NCBI GenBank assembly: GCA_030549495.1
Contig: JAUIRK010000934.1
Coordinates: 496,001 to 560,000, forward strand
Reading direction: 5' to 3'
DNA from: Nectonema munidae
Taxonomy: Eukaryota > Nematomorpha > Nectonematoida > Nectonematidae
DNA: 64,000 bases
Of this stretch, positions 35,639 to 46,419 are shown piece after piece. Position 1 is the stretch's first letter, and every line of letters starts with the position of its first letter. The position numbers and the translations under genes were made by a program. A model generated the notes under the pieces. It was not told the DNA's origin. It saw only the letters and a list, made by a program, of their open reading frames with translations, and did not search any database.

Positions 35639-36300
35639 ATGGAGTTGAAAAGAGCTGTTGATCTAGAGTCAATATTTCTCAGAAATGAAAGTTTAGTTTT
35701 TCAAAAGAACGTAAAATATTATAGAACTAAATCATTCAATCAATTTTTATGGACTTATGATGAAAATATCCCTCTTACAAGTGGCGATGGAAACTGTCTT
35801 TTTAATGCAGTGTCTTTGTTTTTTTGACAACGAATCCCTTTCAGCGAAAATTAGAGTTCTAACAGGAATACAAATTGTCAAGAATGGATTTTTATTCAAA
35901 AAATGATTCTTGAAACAAAATTGGAAACTTAGATGAAGAAGTAAAAAACGTTTTGGTGAATAGAAAAAAAATTAATGCGCTTGTAAAACTCCGATAAAAA
36001 TTCTTTATCCGCTTTATGAATCCACTTTCAAGTTTTCACATGAGATTTTTAATAAGATATTTTTACCTCATGGACAGATGGTTGCTGAGGAGTACATATA
36101 CATACTATTTACCTGTTCCAATTTTTCAGAAAATCGAAACATTAGACCAAATCACTTTGTACCCCTGATAATTATCAACCTGCTGATGTGTATAATGATT
36201 GTATTGAAATTAAAGATAATTGCTTTGAAAAAAATGATGTTGAAGAATCTAAATTTGAGAAAATTAATGCGCTGAACTGCAGGTCCAATCATATTTCTCT
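35639..36300 (+). pseudogene. OTU-type cysteine peptidase domain remnant
   Basis: An open frame from 35639 ends in SGDGNCLFNAVSLFF, the OTU motif around the catalytic Asp and Cys. Broken frames downstream carry INALVKTPIKILYPLYES-like sequence. Near 36130-36160 NRNIRPNHFVPL matches the OTU C-terminal block with the catalytic His. The spacing fits one OTU domain of about 170 residues. OTU proteases remove ubiquitin in cells, and OTU domains also occur inside several transposon-encoded proteins. The surrounding transposases make the second origin likely. Several frame breaks are present. Confidence 0.6.
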
Positions 36301-36355
36301 TGATCACACATATTGCTTGGCAGACTCTTCATCTTGCAATCTTCCTTATTAAGCT

Positions 36356-36604
36356 TTGAAAAATAAGTTTCTATCCACAAAAGAATTCTTTTGTCACAGG
36401 TTCTGTATCTCGATTACAAGAAACAACAAAAGGTCCCAAAAACACATGGCCTTCTTAGTTACACCTAAATACTTTAAATCGAGAATATACTATCACGACG
36501 AGCGTGGAAGTTGGCAATCTAACCGTTCAAAGTACACCACTTATTTCCTAGATGAAAGCGAAATTTTGTATGAGTTCGTGGCAAAGGCATTGCGCCCGTG
36601 TTAA
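36356..36604 (+). pseudogene. unrecognised coding fragment following the OTU remnant
   Basis: An 82-codon frame containing KHMAFLVTPKYFKSRIYYHD and WQSNRSKYTTYFLDESEILY reads like protein, with many aromatics. It lies in the same orientation, directly after the OTU remnant. It may be the C-terminal part of the same transposon protein. No family was recognised. Confidence 0.35.
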
Positions 36605-36776
36605 TTCCACAAAGTCTTTAGACAAATTTATAAATTCATTAAAAAATTTCAAGAAGTGCTATCAAATTAATTCTTTTTCCATATTAATGAGTTGTAATTA
36701 AAGTTTTTAATAATAGTATTACTTTTTTTTATTTCTGAGATAAATAAAATAATTGATTTCCAAACCCTTTTAAAAA

Positions 36777-37438
36777 TGACTACTCCCCAAGAAAAAGCAC
36801 AATGTATTGTTTCTTGGTTTATCGAAACAAAATCTGATATTCAAACACAAAGAAATTAAACAACTAAATATGCAAAACAAGCTCCAGCACGTCAGTCGAT
36901 TCGCAATTGGCATAAACACTTTATGGAAACTGGAACGTTGCTACATAAACCGAAAAGTGGGAGGCTAAGAATTTCTGAAGAAGACATGGAGCGTATTCGT
37001 CAATCATTTATTCGGAGCGGAATTAAGTTCATCCGCACTGCTTCCGTTCAGCTGCAATTAGCTAGATCAACAATTCATAAAGTTCTTCATAACAATTTGA
37101 GGTTATTGCAAGCACTAAAGCCAGATGACAAACCGAACCGAAAAGAATTTGCTCTTAACATTTTGAAAAAAATCGAAAAGAATGGTGACTTTCTCAAGCT
37201 GTTGGAGACAATTGATAAAAAAATGTTAAGAACATGGACTGAAATAGAATATCGTTTAGATGTCCTCTGTGCTACAAATGGGGCTCATATAGAAATTTAT
37301 TAATGTTTTGAATAAAAACTTGACTATTTAAACTTATATTGACTTATTTAATTTGATTACTTAATTTGGATTGACTATTTACTTAATATTTAAACATATT
37401 TTTTAAATTGTCTAGGACTTTGTGGACACCCTGTATAT
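36777..37438 (+). mobile_element. internally deleted mariner-like element (DUF4817 type), 3' end intact
   Basis: Coding starts MTTPQEKAQCIVSWF, then SIRNWHKHFMETGTLLHKP, SGRLRISEEDMERIRQSF, the helix-turn-helix stretch LARSTIHKVLHNNLRL, and ALKPDDKPNRKEFALNIL. This is the DUF4817/HTH half of an arthropod mariner-like transposase. The frame then jumps from about NGDFLK straight to MLRTWTEIEYRLDVLCATN, the C-terminus of the same family, and a stop at 37300-37302. The catalytic DDE middle is absent. One in-frame stop lies near 36859. The 3' terminus TTTGTGGACACCCTGTATA ends near 37438. A matching 5' terminus was not found. Confidence 0.75.
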
Positions 37439-37584
37439 TAGTACATACATATCCTGGTGGTTCTCTTCATGGAAACGCAAAAATAAATAAAGTATATATC
37501 AAAATAGCGTTGGAAACAAAAATAAAATTATACGTGAATTATTATCTAAAGAAAAAACAGTTAGGAAAATAAATAGAGTTATTG

Positions 37585-37897
37585 TTTAAGACATACACTT
37601 GCTCAACTTAGAGCCAACAAGTCACCATTGCTCCGTGAATATCTCACAAGATAAATCCAAAAACACATACAAATCCACTCTGTCCAGTTTGCAATCAACA
37701 TCCATACAACACTCATCATTTATTTAACTGCCCACATATTTTCACGACACTCAAACCCATTCACAAAATTCTACACTTTTCCCTGAGAGTATTTGCTTTT
37801 ATGGTAGTACTCTCTCAGTTTAAACAATGCCTTGTTTTGAACTGATAGATTATACTCATATAAAGATAGTATAATCTAGGGGCTAACAACAACAACA
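37585..37897 (+). mobile_element. 3' end of a LINE (C-terminal zinc knuckle plus AAC tail)
   Basis: The tract reads LAQLRANKSPLLREYL. After one frame break it continues NPLCPVCNQHPYNTHHLFNC and PHIFTTLKPIHK. A C-x2-C-x7-H-x4-C knuckle of the type CPxCxxxxxxTxHLFxC ends the ORF2 of many jockey-like LINEs. The sequence then runs to GGGGCTAACAACAACAACA, a typical 3' microsatellite tail. It is a heavily 5'-truncated copy. Confidence 0.65.
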
Positions 37898-37905
37898 TAG
37901 AGTTA

Positions 37906-38460
37906 TTGTTGAAGGAGTTTGTAATTAGAGACGCTATACATATGAAATATAATCTAGAAAAAGATTCTACTCCTTACGCAAGAAAAAACATGGCTGACGA
38001 TATACAGAATGTTTTAAATGAAATATCACTTGGTGATGAATATATTAGAATCTCTGTTAATACGTCTAATAATCCTCCTTGCTTCATTCTTGACACAGAC
38101 TTTCAAATGGAACATCTGATTTCGGCCGTGAATAATTGAAATATATTATAAGTACACTTAACTTGTCTCCTTGTTATCTAACAATAATTGTCTTGCAAGA
38201 AAAAAAAATCAAAAGAAAACATACTCTCCATAATTCACTAATTTTTACACTGGAACGTTACATATGAAATTTTCTTCTTGTTTTTCAGCCATTTGGCAAT
38301 GAAAATAGGCGATAGAAACATAGTCTTTTGTTGCGATGAAGAAAATGCCCTCATAAAAGAGGTCACGACAACTTTTCCTAAGGCAAATAGCGTTTTATGT
38401 GCAAGACATTTGAAACAAACAATTATAAGAAGGAACTATAGATTTAAATTTTGTTAAATA
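37906..38460 (+). pseudogene. MULE-like transposase fragment
   Basis: An open frame (37906-38139) with CFILDTDFQMEHLISAVNN is followed near 38290-38450 by KIGDRNIVFCCDEENALIKE and CARHLKQTI. The pattern TD-E-AL-------P-----C--H-K corresponds to the second catalytic Asp and the CxxH element of MULE transposases. Stops separate the two parts. The C-terminal part was not recognised. Confidence 0.45.
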
Positions 38461-38499
38461 ATGAATTTGATGACCTAGACAAATCTTTCTTTTTTTGTA

Positions 38500-38840
38500 G
38501 TGATAGACAATAAAAACAAGATCATCCCCCTACGGCACCATCTACTTCGAATTCAAAATTTTAGACCAAAAAATTACTTCTAAAAGAACCCTCATAAAAA
38601 TGGGTTACACTCAAATGATTTATCCCCGAAAAAAACAAAATTTATATTACGTGGCATCTCTATCGATATACTCGAAATAGCTCAAGTCATAAAACTAATA
38701 GAGGAACAAAATCCACATCTTAACGCTATAGGTAAACTCGAAGATCCCAGACAACTTGGAAAAACTGGCTCCCAAGTAACCCAGAAATATATCAACTTAT
38801 GCACTCAACCCAAAATCTCTCTAATTTCAATATATTATCT
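38500..38840 (+). pseudogene. possible LINE ORF1-like fragment
   Basis: A stretch near 38635-38820 reads KFILRGISIDILEIAQVIKL, which loosely resembles the RNA-binding core of jockey-type ORF1 proteins. The match is weak, so this is a low-confidence reading. Confidence 0.2.
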
Positions 38841-39039
38841 CTAAATAATTTAGACATATTGATATACATTATTATTTTTTTGCGAAGCTAGAATTTTTAT
38901 ATGTAATGTTTTCAAATTATAGTTTTTAGTCGAATAATAATAGTCTAATTTTCAAAATAATAATAGTTTCTCATTACATTAGATCAATTTCCATCAAATC
39001 TGCTCAAAAATTATAAATACTAAATCAGCCAAAAGTGAC

Positions 39040-40450
39040 TTGTTCAAAATGAGCACTTATGTAAAGAATTATCCTAATGAGTCTGCACTATTTCACCTAT
39101 GGGAGATGGAACATCAAGAAAATCAAAGGGTGAGAACATACGTTATTCCAATTAAAAAATGCTTCTCAAAAAAAGTTGTTACATCATTTTTGGAAGCAAA
39201 TATTCCTCTTCACAAGCTCATTTTAATTTTTTACTATTTAGTTATTTATTCGTCATTCTTTTCTATTATAACAATTGTTCCAGATGTTATTATTTATTTT
39301 ATGATACATTATTTTCGAATAGATTTTTTACAAATATTGATAACTTTTCTATCAAGTTCTGGATAATCAATCAAAAGCTTGAAATGGCCTTTTGAGTTTC
39401 ATCGCATTTTCTTCTTTTTATACTATTATTCAAAATTATATACATAGTTATGTATTTTACTGTAACTGTATATTCATTTCAAAGCTTTAACCCATATAAG
39501 AAATATATCATAAAACGTAAAATTGTAATACATCTTCTTCTTCATAAATACTTCATAATGTTGATGAAATGATATATGAACATTATTATTGTTCTCTTTG
39601 TTATACGAAAATAAATTCTTATCCTTCTTCATATGGGCTATGCACTGCCCTCAGTTCAACAAAGTAGAAGAGTTGAACTGACAGAAGAAAAATTATCAAC
39701 AATCAAAAAAAGATATTTCTGATTGTAGACCAAAGTGACATTTCTTCAAATATCGTTGTGAATGTTTTGATAGGAGACATTGGAAAGCCTGACTTAACTT
39801 GGCGTGTTGATTGTTAAAGGTTAGAACAACATTTGAATGCCATGAAACTCACACATATAGTTGATGACGTAGTTTAAAATTGGAGGAAAAGACTTTCGCC
39901 TTCTATTAACAGACGCTGCTAAATATAATACTTCTCCTGGCAAAACTCTGAAACTACTTTTCCCAAAAATGTTTCATGTCACTTGTTTTGCTCATTTGAT
40001 GCCTAACTGCGCAATGAAAGTAAAATCGTTTTATAAAAATGTAGATGCGTTGATTGGCTCTATTAAAAAGCTTACATGTAAAAATAAAATGAGAAGAAAC
40101 CTGTTCAAATCTATTGGATATCCTCCTTGTTCCATCATTATCCAATGGGCAAGCTGGCTGAAGGCAACAAACCACTGCTCAGAACACTTACCCACAGTGA
40201 GAAAAATAGTAGATGAAATTGAAAACGATGGAAGTATTTTTGTTAAAAGAGCTCGTAAAGTTTTATATGATGAAGGTTTAGCTAAAAGTCCTTTGGATAT
40301 AAAATCGAACTACTTTTAGATCTCTGAAATTGTAAAAAAAATCAATTTCATCTCATTTCACTATAAAGATTGCATATGAAAGCTATATGAATTTGAAATT
40401 AAATCAAGATAATTGGCAATTAAAAAATTATATTGACAAAAGATTTCAAA
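39040..40450 (+). pseudogene. CGGBP1-like hAT transposase remnant
   Basis: The first piece (39040 to about 39220) ends VVTSFLEANIPLHKL, matching the FLxANIPLxKL block. After a gap of broken frames, LTDAAKYNTSPGKTLKLLFP and MFHVTCFAHLMPNCAM (about 39900-40020) match the catalytic-core blocks with Asp and the CxxH signature. IIIQWASWLKATNHCSE and IVDEIENDG (about 40130-40230) match the xxRWGxWLxAxxYxxE block. These are all hallmarks of the hAT family behind vertebrate CGGBP1. The part between 39220 and 39880 is strongly decayed. No terminal repeats were identified. Confidence 0.7.
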
Positions 40451-40816
40451 ACAATGAATCTTGAAAACAAAAATATATCACCATCAACTTACTACAATCT
40501 ACAAAATTGTCAAGCTACTTCTTATAAGAGAACACGTCCATTTTTGGAACTGTACATTAACCAACCTCAAACAACAATTACGCAAATCTCTAAAAAAAAA
40601 CTAAGGAAAATTAACTCTCATAGTAACATTCAACATTACTTTTTCCTCAAAACTCAATATCCGATAGAAATCAAGAAGGCTGAAAAAAATAAACCTGGAA
40701 AATTTCTGCAACCAAACTCCAACAAACCCATTACCTTCATACGGTTTGAAAATTTGGCTCGTGAATATTTGATAGCAGTCATTTTTGATGCATCACTTAT
40801 ATTATATCCTTTTTAG
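40433..40816 (+). other. 127-codon open frame, unrecognised
   Basis: The frame begins MTKDFKTMNLENK, is Asn/Lys/Thr-rich and shows no domain, signal peptide or repeat. It directly follows the hAT remnant. It may be chance or transposon-derived. Confidence 0.2.
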
Positions 40817-40819
40817 AAA

Positions 40820-41290
40820 ATAAGTTTCACCATTTCTGCTATTTTTCATTAGAAATTTTTGAGTATATGGTGTAAAAAATTGAAGGCAAGCAAAGGAAAT
40901 GAAGTCTGAGATGTACACTGAGTATACACTATAACAAAAAGGCCAAAATTATTGGTTTTTTGTGCAAATAATTAATTATAGCTTAAAATTAGGTTTTCAA
41001 AAAAAGAGAAATTTCTTTGATTTTTTTTCTAATTATTGTTAGGTATATAAACTAAAGTTGTCAAAAAATTTTTGTCAAAAGTAAATATTTTTTCAAATTG
41101 AGCTTAAAGTTTCTAGTTTTCTAATTTTATCTCAATTTTTATTTTAATTTCAAAGTACTTAGTTCAAGATGAATGTTTTTAAATCGTTATTTGTTAAAGG
41201 ATGTATTAAGCCTTCTTAAATATAGATATGTAAAAAAAATGAGAAAAGAAAGTGTTTTTAGGGTTTGGTAGGCAATAATATATATCCTAC
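40820..41290. other. AT-rich stretch, nothing recognised
   Basis: No terminus of the adjacent Tigger element could be found here on the left side. Confidence 0.4.
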
Positions 41291-41298
41291 TTCTAGAC

Positions 41299-42660
41299 TT
41301 ATTTCATGCTACTACAAATTACTTCTGATGTTTTAATTTTTATTTCAACATCTTCTGATTCATCTTCTTCTAAACATTTATCAGCTTCATTTTCACTTGA
41401 TGTATCTATATCCAAGATACACTCTTCTTTGTCAGCACATGTTTCCAACTTCTCATCAAAATTGGCATAGTCATCCCAACTTATTTTTTCAAGAAGAACA
41501 AAGCAGTTTGATGCGATTGTGCCTCCTTCTGTTATATCAAAACCACACTTTTTAAAGCAATTTATAACTGTAGAAGGCTCAACTAAACTCCAGGCTTTTT
41601 TAATCCAAATAAAAACAATTAGAAGATTTATTTTCTTAATAACTTCTTGAGGATTATGATCAATTTCAATTTTTGAAATAACTTTCAAAAACTCTTTTCT
41701 ATAGAAATGCTTGAAGTTTTTTATAACACCCATGTCAAAAGGTTGGGTGATCGATGTCGTGTTGGGAGGTATAAAAATAACTTTGATATTAGAAAGTGTG
41801 ATGTTTGTATGTGAAGGTACATTATCAACCATCAGTAAAATAGATCTTTTTTGTTTGATCATTTTATTATTTAGTCTTTGTATCCATGTAAAAAAAATTT
41901 AACCTGTCATCCATGCCTTCTTATTAGCAAAATATTGCACTCCTAATGTGGTAAGATATGTATTTTTGAAGCAACGGGGGTTTTGATTGAATCCAATTAT
42001 TAGTGGCGACAGTTTTTCTCCCAAGGCACTACAACATAAAAGTATAGTTAGCCTAGTTTGGATTTTTTCCCATTTTTACAAATATCGTTTTTCAAAACCA
42101 TTGATTTTGATGGCAAAACTTTATAAAATAATCCAGTTTCGTCAGCGTTAATAATATTTTCCATGGTGTATCCATAACAAATTGACTTTATCCTAGCATT
42201 AACATCTTGATTCACGAAAAACGACTCTCCGTGTAGATTTGCTAGTCGTATAGAATTTCTTTTAAGAAAACACTCTAGCCAACCATTAGAAGCTTTAAAA
42301 TTGACATCACCAACTTCTCCTGCAATCTGTATAGCCTTCTCTCGAATCATCAGACCAGAAATAGGAATATTTTTTGCTCTCATTACACAAAACCACTCGT
42401 AAATTGAAGTATTAACTTTTTCGTGAGATAATCTAGCAGTTAATGTTTTACATTTTGAATTGATACCTGTATTCCACATTTGTTTAATTTTTTCTTTATT
42501 TTTGATAATATTTTAAATCTGTGTCTTTCCAACATGATAATCTTCAGCTAGCTTATAACATGGAACACCACTTTCATTTTTATCGATAACTTCGATTTTT
42601 TGCTTGATGTTAAGGTAACAGCGTTTTACTTTTTTTGCCTCTAAAAAATAAACAAGATGT
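41299..42660 (-). pseudogene. Tigger/pogo transposase (CENP-B-like DNA-binding half plus DDE_1)
   Basis: The N-terminal part, about 42640 down to 42480, shows a CENP-B/psq-like helix-turn-helix (KQKIEVIDKNESGVPCYKLA). From 42479 a frame reads MWNTGINSKCKTLT, then the Tc5/CENP-B HTH block LECFLKRNSIRLANLHG and the first catalytic Asp in NADETGLFYKVLP. After broken sequence (42050 to about 41880) a second frame carries ILLMVDNVPSH (second Asp) and TSITQPFDMGVIKNFK (third Asp). All three DDD residues are still visible. The acidic C-terminal tail is usual. At least two stops or frame changes make it non-functional as read. Confidence 0.8.
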
Positions 42661-42983
42661 TTATTTTAATGTGAGATAAAAACCTAAGAGTAATTTCAAA
42701 TAGAAGGTATTTATTAAAATAAAATTCTTCGTTTACTCATTACTTTTCATTTTAAATTATAGTTGTGCATTTTCTCTATTCTCAAACAAATAGGAAAAAG
42801 TCGCTTTTTAAATTTAAAAAATCTCTCAAATTTTTTACTAATAAAATTCTTAAAAAAATGATATTTATTTAATAAGGTTCAAATCTTTAAGAGATTTTAC
42901 TTGATTAAAATTATAGAATTTACACTGAATTTATACCCCTATAAATTTTGTAATAAAAAAAAGCTGTGACTAGTCAAATTAAC

Positions 42984-43015
42984 ACCGCACGGTACCTTTA
43001 CCTTTACCTAGAAAA
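42984..43015 (+). repeat. SINE 3'-tail fragment embedded in Tigger copy 1
   Basis: AACACCGCACGGTACCTTTA, then CCTTTACCT, matches the 3' end of the tRNA-derived SINE family. The same fragment is at the equivalent place in Tigger copy 2 (46003-46030), so it was there before the two copies separated. Confidence 0.5.
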
Positions 43016-43433
43016 CCTTACATAAAAAAATTTTTTAAAACAAAATATAAAAAAATAATTATACAGTTGAAGTAATTTGAAAAATAAAGATAAAATAATT
43101 AATAAATATAAAAATTTATTTATAGTTAAAAATATTTTTAATAGATAAAATTTGAAAAACCACTTGTAGCCATTTTAGAACTTTGGTAAAATAAAATGGT
43201 TTTTTGAAAAAGTCGTAAATAAGAGGTAAATAATACCAAAAAAACGTTAAATAAGGTAGCATGTCGCATAACACAGGGTCGTATAATAAAGGTAAAAAAT
43301 CTATTCATAGTCTAATAAACAAACTTTTGAAAAAATTTAGGTCTCTGTTAACAGAGAGTCGTATATTAAAGGTGTCGCTGTAGGCAGATTTTACTGTATA
43401 TATTTTTTACTTTTTATGGGTCAGTAGTATAGG

Positions 43434-43600
43434 TCAGTACAGTGGCGTAGCCAGAGCGAAGTACATGGGGGGGCACAAAAAATAGGCTTATATTGAAAAA
43501 TCTGAATCACCCTGATTAAGTTTTTAACCCTATCAGTGACGAGGGGGCTATTTTAGCCCCCCCCCCCCCCTCAACTAAAATTTTCTTGTACCAAATTGAC
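43434..43600 (+). repeat. hAT-type termini and third CAGTGACG repeat copy
   Basis: CAGTGGCGTAGCCAG at 43440 is a typical hAT terminus. CAGTGACGAGGGGGC at 43534 opens a short palindrome with a run of 14 C (43557-43570), like the repeats at 1500 and 10353. Opposite ends were not resolved. Confidence 0.4.
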
Positions 43601-44156
43601 TATCTTTTGCTACCATACTTCGTGACATTTTCTAAAATTGATAGCTGCATCTTTTGATACCATTTTCATGGCAGTTGAATTACCTTTTCATGTCTAAATC
43701 TGTCAATCAAAATCAAAAGTTAAACTTTTTCAGCAAAATTCTGACAGTATCTCTAGTTAAGCGTATAACCTTGGTTCTATATTATATACTCATTTGAAAA
43801 TTTATAAATATATACAGTTTTGAAGACAACACTTTATAGTTTAAATTTTTTCAAAATCATGGTTACTTTTTGGGAAATGTCAATCAAAATTTTGATTAAT
43901 GAGAAATATATCTAATAAAATATACCTTCAAATTTTACATGAAATATATTTTTTATATCAAATCGGGCAAAATCTGTCTCTGAAAACATTCATTCAAATT
44001 TTACATGGAATATACACATTATTATAACAAATCAACAATCGCAATTTCATTTATAAATTCTTTTTGCATTTAGAATTTGAAAATGCTAATCAATATAAAA
44101 CAAATTTGCGGTTTATTATTATTGTCTCCCTAGTTATTTGTACATGGAATAGAAAC
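43601..44156. other. AT-rich stretch, nothing recognised
   Basis: No coding, RNA or repeat structure was identified in this interval. Confidence 0.4.
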
Positions 44157-44291
44157 CATCGTAGTATACAGGTTGAAGATGAATCATCGTAGTATACAGG
44201 TTGGAGATGAATCATCATAGTATACAGGTTGGAGATGAATCATTGTAGTATATAGTTTGGAGATGATTCATCGTAGAATACATGTTGGAGA
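44157..44291 (+). repeat. 28-bp minisatellite, five units
   Basis: Units begin at 44157, 44185, 44213, 44241 and 44269 and start CATCGTAGTATACAGGTTGG with small changes. The last is cut after 23 bases at the start of the adjacent MITE. Confidence 0.9.
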
Positions 44292-45063
44292 CAGTGGCGA
44301 AGCGTCATTGCAAGCAAGACATGCACTGCATGCCTACTAAACAAAACAAGCAATATGTAGTGATGTATTACTCTTGCAAAACAGAATACATATGATGGTT
44401 AAAATAAAGAGATTATAGCTTTTTAAAGTGAAGGGAGATCAGCAAGCAGTCTTGAACTTGCTTTCCAAGTAATCGAAGTGTTATAAAAGGAGACGTAGCG
44501 AAAGAGAGAGAAAGTATGCATATGGCAATATTAATATATATGTTTTGCTCTCATCCATACTCTTTCTCTTTCTGCCTGGGGAAAAGATAGGCAAGCAATG
44601 TTAGTTTTGCTTAAAACAAGAGAGATAGCGTGTATAGAAGCAATTTGTTTTGCTTCATTTATACTCTCTCACTGTGTGAGATGATGCAAGACAAGCAATA
44701 TTAGTTGTGCTTTCATAGCAAGAAAGATAGAGTATGTGAAAGCAATGTATCTTCTTTTGCTTTCATGAATATTCTGCTGCATGATGCAAGGCAAGCAATA
44801 TTATTTACGCTTTCACTTATTCAATACAAAATATATGTGAAGATGAAAAATAAACAAATGATAGTTTTTCCTAGGAAAGTATACGAAGATGGGCAAGCAG
44901 TTTTAAAATTGCTTTCTAAGTAACGCATTAGAAAAAGAGATATGTAGAAAGAGAGATTGCGTATATAGAAGCAATTAAAAATGTATATATGCAACATGTG
45001 TATTGCTGTTTACTTCATTTTTGTTTTTGCATGCCCTTTGTGTAGAAGCACGCTTCGCCTCTG
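44292..45063. mobile_element. hAT-like MITE with internal repeats
   Basis: The left end CAGTGGCGAAGCGT matches the inverse of the right end, CAGAGGCGAAGCGT (from 45063). The interior is built of related units of roughly 100 bp around GCAAGCAATNTTAGTT and GAGAGATAG motifs. A second pair, GCAAGCAGT(C/T)TT followed by TTGCTTTC(C/T)AAGTAA, lies at 44433-44463 and about 44891-44922. There is no transposase and no clear 8-bp target duplication. The right end stands 7 bp from Tigger copy 2. Confidence 0.6.
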
Positions 45064-45070
45064 ATATATA

Positions 45071-46416
45071 CAGTAAAACCTGTCTACAGCGAATTGACTT
45101 TGCTGCTAAAAAAATTCGCTGTAGACAGAGGGTCGTTAGAGAGAGGTTCAAAAATAGATAGGCTATATTTTAATTAAAGAAAAATAATACAAAGAGGTAA
45201 ACACATATGACTTTATTTATAAGTCTATACTCTCCGTGTAGATTTGCTAGTCGTATAGAATTTCTTTTAAGAAAACACTCTAGCCAACCATTAGAAGCTT
45301 TAAAATTGACATCACCAACTTCTCCTGCAATCTGTATAGCCTTCTCTCGAATCATCACACCAGAAATAGGAATATTTTTTGCTCTCATTACACAAAACCA
45401 CTCGTAAATTGAAGTATTAACTTTTTCGTGAAATAATCTAACTGTTAATGTTTTACATTTTGAATTGATACCTGTATTCCACATTTGTTTAATTTTTTCT
45501 TTATTTTTGATATTTTGAATCTGTGTCTTTCCAACATGATAATCTTCAGCTAGCTTATAACATGGAACACCACTTTCATTTTTATCGATAACTTCGATTT
45601 TTTGCTTGATGTTAAGGTAACAGCGTTTCTTTTTTTCCCTCTAAAAAATAAACAAGATATTTATTTTAAGATAAGATAAAAACCTAAGAGTAATTTCAAA
45701 TAGAAGGTATTTATTAAAATAAAATTCCTCGTTTACTCATTACTTTTAATTTTAAATTATAGATGTGCATTTTCTCTATTCTCAAACAAATAGGAAAAAG
45801 TCGCTTTTTAAATTTAAAAAATCTCTCAAATTTTTTACTAATAAAATTCCTAAAAAAATGATATTTATTTAATAAGGTTCAAATCTTTAAGAGATTTTAC
45901 TTGATTAAAATTATAGAATAACAATTACACTGAATATTATACATTGAATTTATAGCCCTATAAATTTTGTAATAAAAAAAAGCTGTGACTAGTCAAATTA
46001 ACACCGCACGGTACCTTTTCCTTTACCTAGAAAACCTTACATAAAAAAAATTTTTAAAACAAAATAACAGTAATTTGAAAAATAAAGATAAAATAATTAA
46101 TAAATATAAAAAAATTAAATAATGGTTTTTAAGTTTTTAAGTTTTTATTTAAAGTTAAAAATATTTTTAATAGATAAAATTTGAAAAACCACTTGTAGCC
46201 ATTTTAGAACTTTGGTAAAATAAAATGGTTTTTTGAAAAAGTCGTAAAAATAATACCAAAAAAAACGTTAATGAGGTCGCATCTCACATAAGACAGGGTC
46301 GTATAATAAAGATAAAAAATCTATTCATAGTCTAATAAACAAACTTTTGGAAAAATTTAGGTCTCTGTTAACAGAGAGTCGTATATTAAAAGTGTCGCTG
46401 TAGACAGATTTTACTA
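45071..46416 (-). mobile_element. Tigger/pogo copy 2, internally deleted
   Basis: The left terminus CAGTAAAACCTGTCTACAGC at 45071 follows TA. The right terminus, read inward from 46416, is the same over 20 of 22 bases and is followed by TA. The element keeps the N-terminal transposase frame (45170-45484, beginning MWNTGINSKCKTLT) and the long noncoding right arm. It lacks everything that in copy 1 lies left of 42226, including the whole catalytic core. At the junction about 60-160 bp of left-terminal sequence is joined to TCTCCGTGTAGATTTGCTAG. It is non-autonomous by structure. Confidence 0.85.
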
Positions 46417-46419
46417 TAT

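Larger units (their letters stand above)
41299..43396 (-). mobile_element. Tigger/pogo element, copy 1 (transposase-bearing)
   Basis: The right terminus ends GCAGATTTTACTG at 43396, followed by TA. Read inward it is CAGTAAAATCTGCCTACAGC, and subterminal GTCGTAT(A/T)(A/T)TAAAG repeats follow. The interior encodes a pogo-type transposase on the minus strand. The left terminus was not found, so that end is truncated or diverged. From 42226 to 43396 it matches copy 2 (45230-46416) almost base for base. Confidence 0.75.
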
